NCBI RefSeq assembly: GCF_000308855.1
Contig: NZ_BAGM01000064.1
Location: 1-57,529, forward strand
Direction of reading: 5' to 3'
Length of the DNA stretch: 57,529 nucleotides
DNA from: Nocardia veterana NBRC 100344
GTDB taxonomy: Bacteria > Actinomycetota > Actinomycetes > Mycobacteriales > Mycobacteriaceae
A program made the position numbers and the translations under genes. This document shows positions 15,588 to 25,050 of this stretch, one piece after another. The notes beneath the pieces were generated by a model, which searched no databases, was not told the DNA's origin, and saw only the letters and a list, made by a program, of their open reading frames with translations. The stretch's first letter is position 1; each line of letters starts with the position of its first letter.

Positions 15588-17996
15588 TCACTCGATCGGC
15601 GCGGTCAGTGGCAGCGCGATCACCGAGGTGCCGACATGGACCGTGAACGCGCCGGGTTCGACGGCCCAGCCGTCGCCGGCCCAATGTTGGAAGGCTCGCT
15701 GCGGCAAGGCGATCCGAATGCGGCGGCGGCCGCCGGGTTCCGCGGTCACCGTGGCGAAGGCGGCCAGCCAGCGCACCGGACGCTCGACCGCGCTGTCCTC
15801 CCGCGAGAGATAGACCTGCACCACCTGCTTACCGGTGCGTTCGCCGATATTGGCCACGGTCACCTCGACCTCGTGGCCGTCGACGGTGAGATCGCTCAAT
15901 TCCCACACCGTGTAACCGAGCCCGTGCCCGAACGGATAGGCCGGTTGCACGCCCGCGCGCAACCATGCCCGATAACCGATGTGCACCCCCTCGTCGTAGC
16001 CGAGCGTGCCGTCGGGGCCCGGGACGACCTCACGCACCGGAACATCCGCCAGACGTTTCGGCCAGGTGGTGGGCAGCCGGCCGCCCGGCTCCACGGCGCC
16101 GGTCAGCACATCGGCCAGGGCGGAGCCGAATTCCTGCCCCGGGAACCAGGTCAGCAGCACGGCCGCCACGTCCTCACGCCACGGCATCTCCACGGGTGCA
16201 CCGGAATTCACCACCACCACGGTGCGTGGATTCACCGCGGCGACCGCCGCGACCAGTTCGTCCTGGCGTCCGGGCAGGGCGAGCGTGGTGCGATCGCGCC
16301 CCTCGCTCTCCAACTGTTCGGTGGTACCGACCACCACCACCGCCACCTCGGCACGTCGCGCGGCCTCGATCGCGGCGGCGAACTCGTCTTCGGGCGCGCG
16401 CCGCGGGCGGGCGACGACCAGTGCGGCGCCGAGGATCATGCCCAGCCCCGCGGCGCCCTCCGCCGCGGCGGCGACGGTGATCCGCACCGCCACCTCCTGC
16501 CCGGCGGCGAGTTCGCGCTCGACGTACCGCTGCGGCGGATCCAATAGGGCGGCAACGGGATCGGAGCCCTCGAAGGCGATATCGGTATCGACGACGACCA
16601 CGTCGTCGAGCTCGACCAGCACATGCCCGAGCGCCGCCACCCCGATCCGCCAGCTGCCGGCGGTATCGGCGCGCAGCCGGGCCCGCAGTTCGATGGCGGT
16701 GGCGGAGGCGGCATTCGGATCACCGAACAGCACCAGCCGTCCGGCGGTCCGGTGCTGCACATCCAGCACCCGCTCGCCGTCGAGGTAGCGCAGGGACAGG
16801 CCCGCGGTTCCGGTGTCCGGATCGGTCGCCAACTCGAGCGGGACCGGAATCGGATCGTCGCTCGAACGCACGCCGGGTGTGTATCCGACCGGAAGCACCG
16901 CCGCCAGACCCTCGACCGGAGTGACGGTGTGCGTCGGAATCACGGTGGCGCTACCGCCGCCCTGATACCGCGGCTCCGCGGCGGCGGGCCCGAGTAGCGC
17001 GACGCCCGTCTCCGGTGCCAGCGGCAGCACACCGTCGTTGTGTACCAACACCATCGCGGCCGCGGCGGCGCGGCGTACCAGTTCCCGGGCCCGCTCGTCG
17101 GAGAAGGTCACGCCGTCGCGGACCACGGGCGCGACGCCCGGCTCCGGCGCCAGCCCGCCCACCCGGTCGGCGAAACGCAGAATGCGACGAACCTTGTCGT
17201 CGATCGCGGATTCGGGGACGATGCCCGCCTCGACCGCGTCGGCGAGCGCCCGGCCCCACAGCGGCGAGGGGCCGGGCATACACAGATCGGTGCCTCGCGC
17301 CGCACCCTCGGTACTGCGCACCGCGGTCCAGTCCGAGACCACCACGCCGTCGAATCCCCAACTGCCCTCGAGTGGTTCGTCCAGCAGCGGCGATTCCGTC
17401 ATCGTCGTCCCGTCGACGCTGTTGTACGCGGCCATCACCATCCAGGCGCCGGCCTCCACCGCACGTTCGAACGGGTACAGGTACACCTCGTGCAGCACGC
17501 GCGTGGCCACCCGCACGTCGACGGTGAAGCGGTCGGTCTCGGAATCGTTGGCCACGTAGTGCTTCGGGCAGGCGGCGACACCGTGGGCCTGCACGGCACG
17601 AACGTAGGCGGCCGCGATCTCGGCGGTGAGCATCGGATCCTCCGAGAAGCATTCGAAATGCCTTCCGCCCAGCGGGGTTCGGTGCAGATTCACCGTGGGG
17701 CCGAGCACCGCGTGGACCTTCTTGCGCCGGGCCTCGGCCGCGATCAGCGCGCCGATCTCGGTCAGCAGGTCCCGGTCCCAGGTGGCCGCCAGGGCGGTAC
17801 CCGAGGGCAGGCTCACCGAGGGGTCGCGTTCGTCCCAGTTCTCGCCGCGGACACCGGAAGGGCCGTCGGATATCGGCATCTCGCTGAGCCCGATCGCGGG
17901 ATCGCCCGCGGTGCGGAACATTCCGGCACCGGAGATGAGTCGTAGTTCGGCCGGCAGATCCAACTGCTTCATCAGCTGCTCGATCCGGTCGTCCAT
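15588..17996 (-). CDS. Glycoside hydrolase family 3 beta-glucosidase-like
   Basis: 802 residues, full-length GH3. Order: TIM-barrel domain (MPISDGPSGVRGE, CPKHYVANDSE with the conserved KH, nucleophile Asp in GVVVSDWTAV about residue 220), alpha/beta sandwich containing a PA14-like insert (about residues 390-500), then C-terminal FnIII-like domain (PAYPFGHGLGYT). No signal peptide, so probably cytoplasmic. ATG 17996 has a weak GGGG ribosome binding site; upstream in-frame sequence is not family-like. Sits 110 nt upstream of the ceramidase gene. Some bacterial GH3 enzymes are glucosylceramidases, which would make a functional pair (inference). Confidence 0.88.
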   Translation of the reverse strand: MDDRIEQLMKQLDLPAELRLISGAGMFRTAGDPAIGLSEMPISDGPSGVRGENWDERDPSVSLPSGTALAATWDRDLLTEIGALIAAEARRKKVHAVLGPTVNLHRTPLGGRHFECFSEDPMLTAEIAAAYVRAVQAHGVAACPKHYVANDSETDRFTVDVRVATRVLHEVYLYPFERAVEAGAWMVMAAYNSVDGTTMTESPLLDEPLEGSWGFDGVVVSDWTAVRSTEGAARGTDLCMPGPSPLWGRALADAVEAGIVPESAIDDKVRRILRFADRVGGLAPEPGVAPVVRDGVTFSDERARELVRRAAAAAMVLVHNDGVLPLAPETGVALLGPAAAEPRYQGGGSATVIPTHTVTPVEGLAAVLPVGYTPGVRSSDDPIPVPLELATDPDTGTAGLSLRYLDGERVLDVQHRTAGRLVLFGDPNAASATAIELRARLRADTAGSWRIGVAALGHVLVELDDVVVVDTDIAFEGSDPVAALLDPPQRYVERELAAGQEVAVRITVAAAAEGAAGLGMILGAALVVARPRRAPEDEFAAAIEAARRAEVAVVVVGTTEQLESEGRDRTTLALPGRQDELVAAVAAVNPRTVVVVNSGAPVEMPWREDVAAVLLTWFPGQEFGSALADVLTGAVEPGGRLPTTWPKRLADVPVREVVPGPDGTLGYDEGVHIGYRAWLRAGVQPAYPFGHGLGYTVWELSDLTVDGHEVEVTVANIGERTGKQVVQVYLSREDSAVERPVRWLAAFATVTAEPGGRRRIRIALPQRAFQHWAGDGWAVEPGAFTVHVGTSVIALPLTAPIE

Positions 17997-18084
17997 CGGC
18001 TGCCCCGTTTCGTCTCGACTGCGCGTCGGCCTCGACGCTACGCCGACGTCGCGGCCACACGCCGACAATCCCGGCGCGCGTCGG

Positions 18085-18134
18085 CGGCTACCGCAGCCGC
18101 AACCGCACGGCGGCTACCGCAGCCGCAACCGCAC
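18085..18134. repeat. 26-bp tandem duplication at a gene end
   Basis: CGGCTACCGCAGCCGCAACC and the following six bases (18085-18110) recur at 18111-18134. The second copy contains the TAG stop and last codons of the minus-strand F420-type gene; the first is its downstream duplicate. Confidence 0.9.
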
Positions 18135-18578
18135 CATCGGCAGCGTGTCGACCGGCGCGCCGGTCGCGCGCTCGATCACCGCCCGCAGGTTCGCCCATGC
18201 TGCCGGATGTGCGCGCCGGTACTGCTCGAGGGCCGCGGCGGAATCCGCGGCATTCATGGACTCGGCGCGGCCCGGCACCGCGCGCCGCAGCCCGGTCCAC
18301 ACCCGCACCTCCGGCCGCGCCTCGATATTGCGGTACCACTGCGCACGCACGCCGAATCCGGAGGCGACGACGTAGTCCGTGGGCGCGGGATGGTCGACCA
18401 CCTCCAGCACGACGTAGCGCTTCGCCCCGCTGCTGCGGCCGATATGTTCCATCATCAGCAGCCGCCGCCCGAAGAGGAAGCCGAGCCCGGCTCGGTAGAG
18501 CGCGATCGGGGCGCGGGCCAGAGCGCGGGTGCGCAGAGCCCGGGCACCGAGCGCCGCCGCGGTATCGGCCAGGGTCAT
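18114..18578 (-). CDS. Deazaflavin-dependent (F420) nitroreductase-family protein
   Basis: 154 residues, full length for the DDN-like split-barrel family. Segments typical of the family: MMEHIGRSSGAKRYVVLEVV, YVVASGFGVRAQWYRNI, and a C-terminal PMVRLRLR. Members use F420H2 to reduce diverse substrates; substrate unknown here. ATG 18578 has a strong AAGGAG at 6 nt. Upstream of the GH3 gene on the same strand, with a 117-nt gap. Confidence 0.88.
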   Translation of the reverse strand: MTLADTAAALGARALRTRALARAPIALYRAGLGFLFGRRLLMMEHIGRSSGAKRYVVLEVVDHPAPTDYVVASGFGVRAQWYRNIEARPEVRVWTGLRRAVPGRAESMNAADSAAALEQYRRAHPAAWANLRAVIERATGAPVDTLPMVRLRLR

Positions 18579-18767
18579 GACTTCTCCTTACCGATATCGA
18601 GTTCGCACACGTTCGGGTCGATCGGCCGGTGAAGTATAACTCCGTGCCGACCCGCAGCCGATCGATTACCGCAGCTACCGCCTGCGGCACGACCCACCGG
18701 ACCGGGAACCGGCGCGCGTGTGGAGTTGGTCCCGGGTCCGGCCGGTGTGATAGGGAATTGTCGTGTC

Positions 18768-20894
18768 ATGCACCCCTTCCGTTCAGACCGCCGACACCGC
18801 CGGGCCGCCATGTCCGCGCCGGTGAGTGAGGCGGCCACCGAACGGGACCGGGCGGTGGAATACCGGCACGATCTGGACGGGTTGCGGGGCCTGGCCATCG
18901 CCTTGGTGGTGGTCTTCCACATCTGGTTCGGCCGGGTTTCGGGCGGGGTGGACATCTTCCTGGTGCTGTCGGGCTACTTCTTCACCGGTTCGCTGCTGCG
19001 CCGGGCCGGGTCCGGTGCGGCGGTCGGGATCGGCACCACCCTGCAGCGAACGGCGCGCCGGTTGCTCCCGGCGCTGGTCGTGGTGCTCGGCGCCGTCGTC
19101 GTGGCGACGGTCACCCTGCGACCGTTCACCCAGTGGGGTGATCTGGCCGGTCAGACCCTGGCGTCACTGCTCTACTACCAGAACTGGCGACTGGCACTGA
19201 CCTGGTCGGACTATCTCGCCGCCGATCCGTCTGTGAGCCCGCTGCAGCATCTGTGGTCGATGTCGATCCAAGGCCAGTACTATCTCGCGGCGCTGCTGGC
19301 GGTCGCGGCGACGGTGGGGATATGCCGTCGCCTCGGGCGCACCGAGCTGATCCGCCCCGTGCTGGCCGTGGTGATCACCATCACCGCGATCGCATCGTTC
19401 CGGTACGCCGCGCACGGCTCGGCCACCCATCAGGGCTGGAACTACTACGATTCCGCGGCCCGCGCCTGGGAGCTGCTGGTCGGCGCCGGATTGGCGCTCG
19501 CCGCCGGTTCGATCCGCCTGCCGCGGGCCGTGCGCGCCCTGCTGGCCGCCGCGGGCCTGGCGGTGGTCGCGGTCGGCGGGTGGATCACCGACGGCGCCAA
19601 CCAGTTCCCCGGCCCGCCCGCGCTGTTGCCGGTGGGCGCGGCGGTGGCGCTGATCCTGGCCGGCGCCGGCATCTCCGCAGCACAGCGCCCGCGTCTGGTG
19701 CGCATGCTCGCCGCGCGCCCGCTGGTTCGCCTCGGCGATCTGGCCTATTCGCTGTATCTGTGGCACTGGCCGGTGCTGATCTTCCTGCTGGCCGAGCGCG
19801 GCGGATCGCGGGCGGGTGTGGGCGGCGGGCTGGCCGTCGTGGCGATCTCACTGCTCCTGGCCGCGGCCACCTACCGCTATATCGAGCAGCCGCTGCGGAT
19901 GCAGCAGCCGAAACCGCACAATTCGGCGCCGATGTTCGGGCCGCGGTATCGGCGGACCGCGGCCGTCGCGCTGGCGGTGACCGCGGCCGTGGTCGCCTCG
20001 GCCGCGGTGACCTGGAGTGCCGTCGTGCAGACCCATCCGCCGCGCCCGGTCGGCGCCCTCGACCCCGTGCGGTATCCGGGCGCGGAGGCACTGGCCGCGG
20101 GCGCGCCCGTCCCGCAGGCACGCATGCGGCCCACCCTCTACGAGGCGCCGGCCGAACTTCCCAGCCCGACCGTCGACGGCTGCATCGCGGACTGGGATCA
20201 CCGCGAGGTGGTCACCTGCACCTACGGTGTCGCCGATGCCCAGCACACGCTCGCGGTGGTCGGGAACTCCCACGCCGAACACTGGATGCCGGCGCTTCAG
20301 CAGCTCGCCGAACAGCATCGCTTCCGCATCCTCGTGCATCTGAAGATGGGTTGCCCGCTGACCCTCGACCAGAACGCCATGTACAAGGGGGAACCGAACC
20401 CCGACTGTCGGGACTGGTCGCGGGAGGTCATCGACCTGCTGGGCGCCGAACGACCCGATTGGGTGTTCACCACCGGCACCCGCCCGGTCGACGCCGGTGG
20501 CGACGAAACCCCGCCCGATTATCAGGACGTGTGGAAAGCCCTGTCCGACAAAGGGATCAAGGTGATCGCCATCCGCGACACACCGTGGTTGCGTCGCGAC
20601 GGAGTGCGTTATCGCGCCATCGACTGCCTCGCTCGCCACGGCGACCGGATCAGTTGCGGCATGCGCCGCGCCGACGCCCTGGCGCCGGTCGACCCCGCCC
20701 TGGACGCCGCGGCGGCCTTTCCGAACGTGTTCCCGGTCGATCTGACCGACGCCGTCTGCGAACGCGACGTCTGCCCGGTCGAGATCGGCAATATCCTCGT
20801 CTACCACGACGAGCATCACTTCACCGCGAGCTACGCGCGCTCGCTCGCGCCCGAACTCGGCCGGCGGTTACAGCCGTTGCTGGGCTGGTGGTGA
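18768..20894 (+). CDS. OafA/YrhL-type membrane acyltransferase with SGNH domain
   Basis: About 708 residues. Acyltransferase-3 domain (residues about 25-400): RHDLDGLRGLAIALVVVFH with the catalytic His region, VDIFLVLSGYFFTGSLL, and about 10 membrane helices. The C-terminal SGNH domain has block I GNSHAEHW and terminal D-x-x-H (YHDEHHFT). Transfers acetyl or other acyl groups to cell-surface glycans. Starts at 18768 (ATG) or 18810 (ATG) are both possible; AGGGA lies 11 nt before the first. Overlaps the convergent gpgS gene by 74 nt. Confidence 0.85.
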   Translation: MHPFRSDRRHRRAAMSAPVSEAATERDRAVEYRHDLDGLRGLAIALVVVFHIWFGRVSGGVDIFLVLSGYFFTGSLLRRAGSGAAVGIGTTLQRTARRLLPALVVVLGAVVVATVTLRPFTQWGDLAGQTLASLLYYQNWRLALTWSDYLAADPSVSPLQHLWSMSIQGQYYLAALLAVAATVGICRRLGRTELIRPVLAVVITITAIASFRYAAHGSATHQGWNYYDSAARAWELLVGAGLALAAGSIRLPRAVRALLAAAGLAVVAVGGWITDGANQFPGPPALLPVGAAVALILAGAGISAAQRPRLVRMLAARPLVRLGDLAYSLYLWHWPVLIFLLAERGGSRAGVGGGLAVVAISLLLAAATYRYIEQPLRMQQPKPHNSAPMFGPRYRRTAAVALAVTAAVVASAAVTWSAVVQTHPPRPVGALDPVRYPGAEALAAGAPVPQARMRPTLYEAPAELPSPTVDGCIADWDHREVVTCTYGVADAQHTLAVVGNSHAEHWMPALQQLAEQHRFRILVHLKMGCPLTLDQNAMYKGEPNPDCRDWSREVIDLLGAERPDWVFTTGTRPVDAGGDETPPDYQDVWKALSDKGIKVIAIRDTPWLRRDGVRYRAIDCLARHGDRISCGMRRADALAPVDPALDAAAAFPNVFPVDLTDAVCERDVCPVEIGNILVYHDEHHFTASYARSLAPELGRRLQPLLGWW

Positions 20895-21798
20895 GCGTGG
20901 CCATCGGGGGACGATCAGCCGACGAGACCGGATGGGTCACCCGCTGCCACCCCGATCCCTCCGGCCGGAACTGAGTCAGCCCGATCCCCGAATCCGGGAT
21001 GTCGAGCCGGTGCAGCAGGGTGGCGATGACCTGCCGGCTCATCACGGCCAGCTCGTGCGTCGGGCGGTTGCGATGGTGCCGTACCCCCAGATCGGCCTCA
21101 CCGATGGCGTCGCGGCCGAACCGGCGCCACGCGTCGAGCAGGATGCCGATCTCGACGCCGTAGCCGGGCGCGAACGGAATTCCGGTGAGCAGCTCCCGGG
21201 TGGCCGCGTATTCGCCACCGAGCGGCTGGCGCAGATCGGCCAGCTCGGGGGCGAGCGCGGTGAGCAGGGGCCGCGCCACCAGCTGGGTGACCCGGCCGCC
21301 GCCGTCGCTGTCGCCGTGCGGGTCGTCGCCGAGGGGACGCCGGTAGAACCCTTTGACCAAATGCAGGCGCGGGTCCCGCAGCAGCGGACCGATCAGGGCC
21401 GGGACGAACCCCGGATCGGGGTCGTGCAGGTCGGAATCGATGAAGACGACGATGTCGCCGATCGTGACGGCCAATGACCGCCACAGCACCTCCCCCTTAC
21501 CCGCCCGCACCGCGACGCGGGGCAGCGCCTGTTCCCGGGTGTAGACGGCATCCGCGCCGGCCGCGACCGCCCGGGCGATGGTGTCGTCGGTCGAGCCGGA
21601 GTCGACGACGACCAGTTCGTCGACCAGGCCGCCGACCAGATCTCGGATCGAGGCGATCACACCGGTGATGGTGTCGCGTTCGTTCAGCGCCGGAACCACC
21701 ACCGAAATCCTGCGCTCCCCCTTGTCCCGGATCAGCTCGGCGACGTCGAGAACCCGTGCGGGGCACGGTCGTTCGGCAGTGTGTGCGGAATACGACAT
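20821..21798 (-). CDS. gpgS: Glucosyl-3-phosphoglycerate synthase (GT81)
   Basis: 325 residues. Transfers glucose from NDP-glucose to 3-phosphoglycerate, first step of methylglucose lipopolysaccharide synthesis. GT-A features: SVVVPALNERDTI, VDELVVVDSGSTDDT, metal motif DSDLHDPDP, PLGGEYAATRELL, and a C-terminal MSRQVIATLLHRLDIPDSG segment. The start is supported by GAGGAG 6 nt upstream of ATG 21798. The last 25 or so residues are Ala/Arg-rich and encoded antisense to the acyltransferase gene, suggesting loss of an earlier stop after ADRPPM. Followed upstream by GT39 and PapA-type genes in one direction. Confidence 0.8.
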   Translation of the reverse strand: MSYSAHTAERPCPARVLDVAELIRDKGERRISVVVPALNERDTITGVIASIRDLVGGLVDELVVVDSGSTDDTIARAVAAGADAVYTREQALPRVAVRAGKGEVLWRSLAVTIGDIVVFIDSDLHDPDPGFVPALIGPLLRDPRLHLVKGFYRRPLGDDPHGDSDGGGRVTQLVARPLLTALAPELADLRQPLGGEYAATRELLTGIPFAPGYGVEIGILLDAWRRFGRDAIGEADLGVRHHRNRPTHELAVMSRQVIATLLHRLDIPDSGIGLTQFRPEGSGWQRVTHPVSSADRPPMATLTTSPATAVTAGRVRARASARSSR

Positions 21799-21808
21799 GG
21801 CTATCTCC

Positions 21809-23401
21809 TCAGATTCCCGGGTCCATAACATCGGTGGTCAGCAAGGGCCAGAGGCGATCCCAGGTGTCGCGGGGGCCGCTGCACCGCCACAGCGTCACGT
21901 GCGCGTCGATGCCGGGAAACCCGTGCGGATCGTCGAGCCGCTCCACCGGCTCGACGGTGGCGAACACGCGAGTCAATCGGCTCTCGGCGGCGTCGGTGTC
22001 GACGGAGACGATCGTGGTGGTGCCGGCGTCGGGGTGACCGAACTCGGCGAAGCCCCGGTTCGGGCTGTAGACCGGCGGCAGGTCGGGTCCGCCGAGCCGG
22101 CTCAGCGCCGCTGCCTGCCAATAGGTTCGGGTCAGGATCGCGGTCTGTGCGCGGTCCGTACCGGATCGCCCGACCGCGCGGACCACCCCGGCGACCAGAT
22201 CGTTCCAGCCGGTGGTGCCGGATACCCGCATGCGCGTGGACAATTCGGCCCGCGTGGTCACCACGTCCGGCTGCCCGCCCGACGGGAACCCCAGCACCAC
22301 GGTCGCCGCGATCGCGACCGAGGTCGTCGCCGCGGTCGCCACGCCCGCCCGCCACCACCGCACCGGCCACCGCCGTACCGTCACCACGGCGCCGGCTGCG
22401 AACAGCGCCGGCAGCAGGCCGGCCGCGTAGTAGGGACGCCCACCCGTCACCGCCACGAACAGCACCACGAGGACGGCGGCGACCGCGAGGAATCGGTACG
22501 GCCGCAACTCGGTGAGCAATCCATGCGTGCCACAACCGATCAAGACGACTCCGAGAACTCCGGCCATCAGCACCAGTTGCATCGGCAGCCCGGCGGTGCC
22601 GCCGGTCGCCGCCTGCTGTTCGGCGCGGATCACTGCGCCCATCGCCAGTTGCGGCCAGTCGTGTCGCCACTGCCACAGCAGGGCGGGCGCCGCGGAGACG
22701 CCGGCGATACCGGCGGCGATCCACAGTGCGGGACGGCGCACGAGAGTCCGCGGCCCGCAGCAGCCGAACCCGATGCCGAGGGCGACGGCGAACACCGGCA
22801 GCAGCAGCTTCACCTGCAGATCGATCGCGGCCACCGCGCCGGCGACCACCAGCAGCCGGTCGGCGCGCAGCCGCACCCACCGCACCAGCAGCCAGATCAC
22901 GATCGCGGTCGCCGTGCTGTCGAGGGCGAAGGTGGACAGCGATGCGGTCTGGGTGATCAGATACGGGCAGCTCGCATAGCCCAGCGCGGCGAGGATCCGC
23001 GCGCCGCGCCCGCCGCCGAATTCGCGTGCCAGCCAGGCCGTCACGAGCACGGACATCGTCCCGGCGAGAACGGCCGGCAGCCGCAGCAGGGTGCGGGAGC
23101 CGGGGGCGAGCGTATCGGCGGCCCGCGCGAACATCGGGATCAGGGGTCCCTGATCGACGTAGCCGGCCGCCGGGTGGTATCCGGCGACGACGAAGTACAG
23201 CTCGTCGCCGAACCAGTCGTAGCGCGCCGCGCGCACCAGCAGGACAGCGGTGGTCACGACCACGATCAGGACCGGAACGCCGGCTGGGGCCGGAAGTCGC
23301 ACCGCGCCAAGGGCTTTCGTGGCCCGGAAGCGCAGCTCGGCGGGCCCGCTCACACCCACCCCACCGGCCACCGGGTCGTCACGGTAACGCGGCTCCGACA
23401 C
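21809..23401 (-). CDS. GT39-type polytopic glycosyltransferase
   Basis: 530 residues with about 11-13 membrane helices. The first extracytoplasmic loop contains YDWFGDELYFVVAGYHPAAGYVDQGPL, the acidic GDE-type loop typical of ArnT/PMT-like enzymes using polyprenyl-phosphate sugars; the C-terminal 150 residues form a soluble domain. Acceptor unknown. The GTG at 23401 overlaps the end of the PapA-type gene by 23 nt, and the stop is 10 nt from gpgS, so the three are probably co-transcribed. Confidence 0.8.
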   Translation of the reverse strand: MSEPRYRDDPVAGGVGVSGPAELRFRATKALGAVRLPAPAGVPVLIVVVTTAVLLVRAARYDWFGDELYFVVAGYHPAAGYVDQGPLIPMFARAADTLAPGSRTLLRLPAVLAGTMSVLVTAWLAREFGGGRGARILAALGYASCPYLITQTASLSTFALDSTATAIVIWLLVRWVRLRADRLLVVAGAVAAIDLQVKLLLPVFAVALGIGFGCCGPRTLVRRPALWIAAGIAGVSAAPALLWQWRHDWPQLAMGAVIRAEQQAATGGTAGLPMQLVLMAGVLGVVLIGCGTHGLLTELRPYRFLAVAAVLVVLFVAVTGGRPYYAAGLLPALFAAGAVVTVRRWPVRWWRAGVATAATTSVAIAATVVLGFPSGGQPDVVTTRAELSTRMRVSGTTGWNDLVAGVVRAVGRSGTDRAQTAILTRTYWQAAALSRLGGPDLPPVYSPNRGFAEFGHPDAGTTTIVSVDTDAAESRLTRVFATVEPVERLDDPHGFPGIDAHVTLWRCSGPRDTWDRLWPLLTTDVMDPGI

Positions 23402-24797
23402 GTTCGGCGCCGGCGACCTCGCGGCAGAGCTCGGTCAAGGTCGCCAGGTAGGTCGTGATCGCCTCGTGCGCTCGCGGGGTATCGGGGAAGACCATGCTCA
23501 GCGTCGTGACGTCGGGGAAGCGGTTCACCCACAGATAGACCTCACTGGAGCTGGCCCGATTGCCGTAGAGCCCGCCGTTGATCCGATCGAACATCTGCGC
23601 GCCCGCCATCCGGCGCACGTCGACGTAGGACACCATCGGCGCCGAGAACCCGAGCGTTGTCCGGATTCGCGGATCGTCGGCGGCCAATTCCAGGACCCGA
23701 TGGATCGGGACGTCGGCCAACTCCTTCGCCGCGTCGGCCTGCGTCTGGGCCCGTCCGACCAGCGAGGTGAACGTATCGCCGGGACGCACCGCCACCGCGA
23801 CCGGTACCAGGCCGGTGTACCACCCGATCGACCCCTGTTCCCCCGGCGTGCTGCGGGTGTTGACCGGGGTGAAGACGAAATACCGCTCCCGCCCGGTCAG
23901 GAGGAATTCGGTGCGGGCGATGGCCGCGAACAGTCCCCCCAGGAACTTGCCGCCGAATTCCTGGCACACCTGCTCGAACCGCACCGCCTCGGACTCCTCG
24001 AACAGCGGCACGGTGATCTGCGCGCCGCGGGTGAATCCCGCGGTACCCGGCGCCACACCGAGATCCATCGGGAACGACGGCACCGAACCGCCGTGCCGGA
24101 CCAGCAGTTCCAGCCACCGGCGCACCGGCGACGAATCGACCGTCAGCGCCGCGTTGTGGTTCAGTTCCCGCGCGCAGTACGCCAGATGGCCGTCCACCGG
24201 TTCGATCGGCACCTGCCCGCCGGACAGTTCGTTGCCGTAGAGCATCAGCAGATCCACGCACGACAGCGCCTGGCCGACGCCGTCGGTGTGCAGATGGTCG
24301 ACGGCCGCGTAGACGGTGAACGAATCGCCCCGGTCGATCACGCCGAAACCGAAACAGTCCCAATCGAATACCTCGCGCGCTTGGCGCTGGATGTGGCCGC
24401 GCACCGCGTCGCTGTCGGTGAATTCCCCGATATCGTGCGGCTCGAACGCGATCTCGGCGGGATCGGCGACGTGGCGGGCGATGCGCTCGTCGACATCGCA
24501 GGTGAACCAGCTCCAGAAGGTGTCGTGGCGGCGGACGAAGGCGGTGACCGTCCGCGTCATCGCGTCCCGGTCCAGCGGAGCGGGAAAATCGAAGGCGATC
24601 ATGCACAGCCGGGAGGCGCGGGAACCGAGGTCGCGCTGGCGATAGGCCGCGCGCAGGTATTCCCGCTGCTGATAGGACGGGCCGACCGGGTGCTCGGGGG
24701 CGGCCAGTACCGCCGCTCGCGACTGCGGGGTGGGCGACCAGGCGATCAGCCTGCCCGGCTGGGGATGCCATTCGTCCAAGAAACCGAAACCGACCAC
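23379..24797 (-). CDS. PapA-type condensation-domain acyltransferase
   Basis: 472 residues. Catalytic HxxxDG motif appears as DHLHTDGVG near residue 165, and the structural solvent-channel region NTRSTPG follows in the C-terminal half. Mycobacterial and nocardial PapA proteins transfer acyl chains from CoA or polyketide synthases onto trehalose or other lipid alcohols. The GTG at 24797 has GAGGG at 5-6 nt and matches the family N-terminus; the longer frame adds an Arg-rich stretch. First gene of a likely PapA-GT39-gpgS operon. Confidence 0.82.
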   Translation of the reverse strand: MVGFGFLDEWHPQPGRLIAWSPTPQSRAAVLAAPEHPVGPSYQQREYLRAAYRQRDLGSRASRLCMIAFDFPAPLDRDAMTRTVTAFVRRHDTFWSWFTCDVDERIARHVADPAEIAFEPHDIGEFTDSDAVRGHIQRQAREVFDWDCFGFGVIDRGDSFTVYAAVDHLHTDGVGQALSCVDLLMLYGNELSGGQVPIEPVDGHLAYCARELNHNAALTVDSSPVRRWLELLVRHGGSVPSFPMDLGVAPGTAGFTRGAQITVPLFEESEAVRFEQVCQEFGGKFLGGLFAAIARTEFLLTGRERYFVFTPVNTRSTPGEQGSIGWYTGLVPVAVAVRPGDTFTSLVGRAQTQADAAKELADVPIHRVLELAADDPRIRTTLGFSAPMVSYVDVRRMAGAQMFDRINGGLYGNRASSSEVYLWVNRFPDVTTLSMVFPDTPRAHEAITTYLATLTELCREVAGAERVGAALP

Positions 24798-25050
24798 GGA
24801 GACCCTCGTTTCGTCCAGAAGTGACGGACCGACCCGTCGGCGCCGGCCGCGCCGCCGGGTCACGCGGACCGAGTCAACGGCACGCGCGTCCATCCGCCAA
24901 CCGCCGCCGCCGAAGTTTGTGACCTTCCCCAGATCGAGTGGAGGCGGATAGGCCGTCGATCCCAACAGTTCGCGGATCACCTTGCGGCAGTGAGGTTCGC
25001 GAGCCTACGTTGACCGCCGTCCCGGCCCCCGGAGCGAGAGAGGTACCCGG

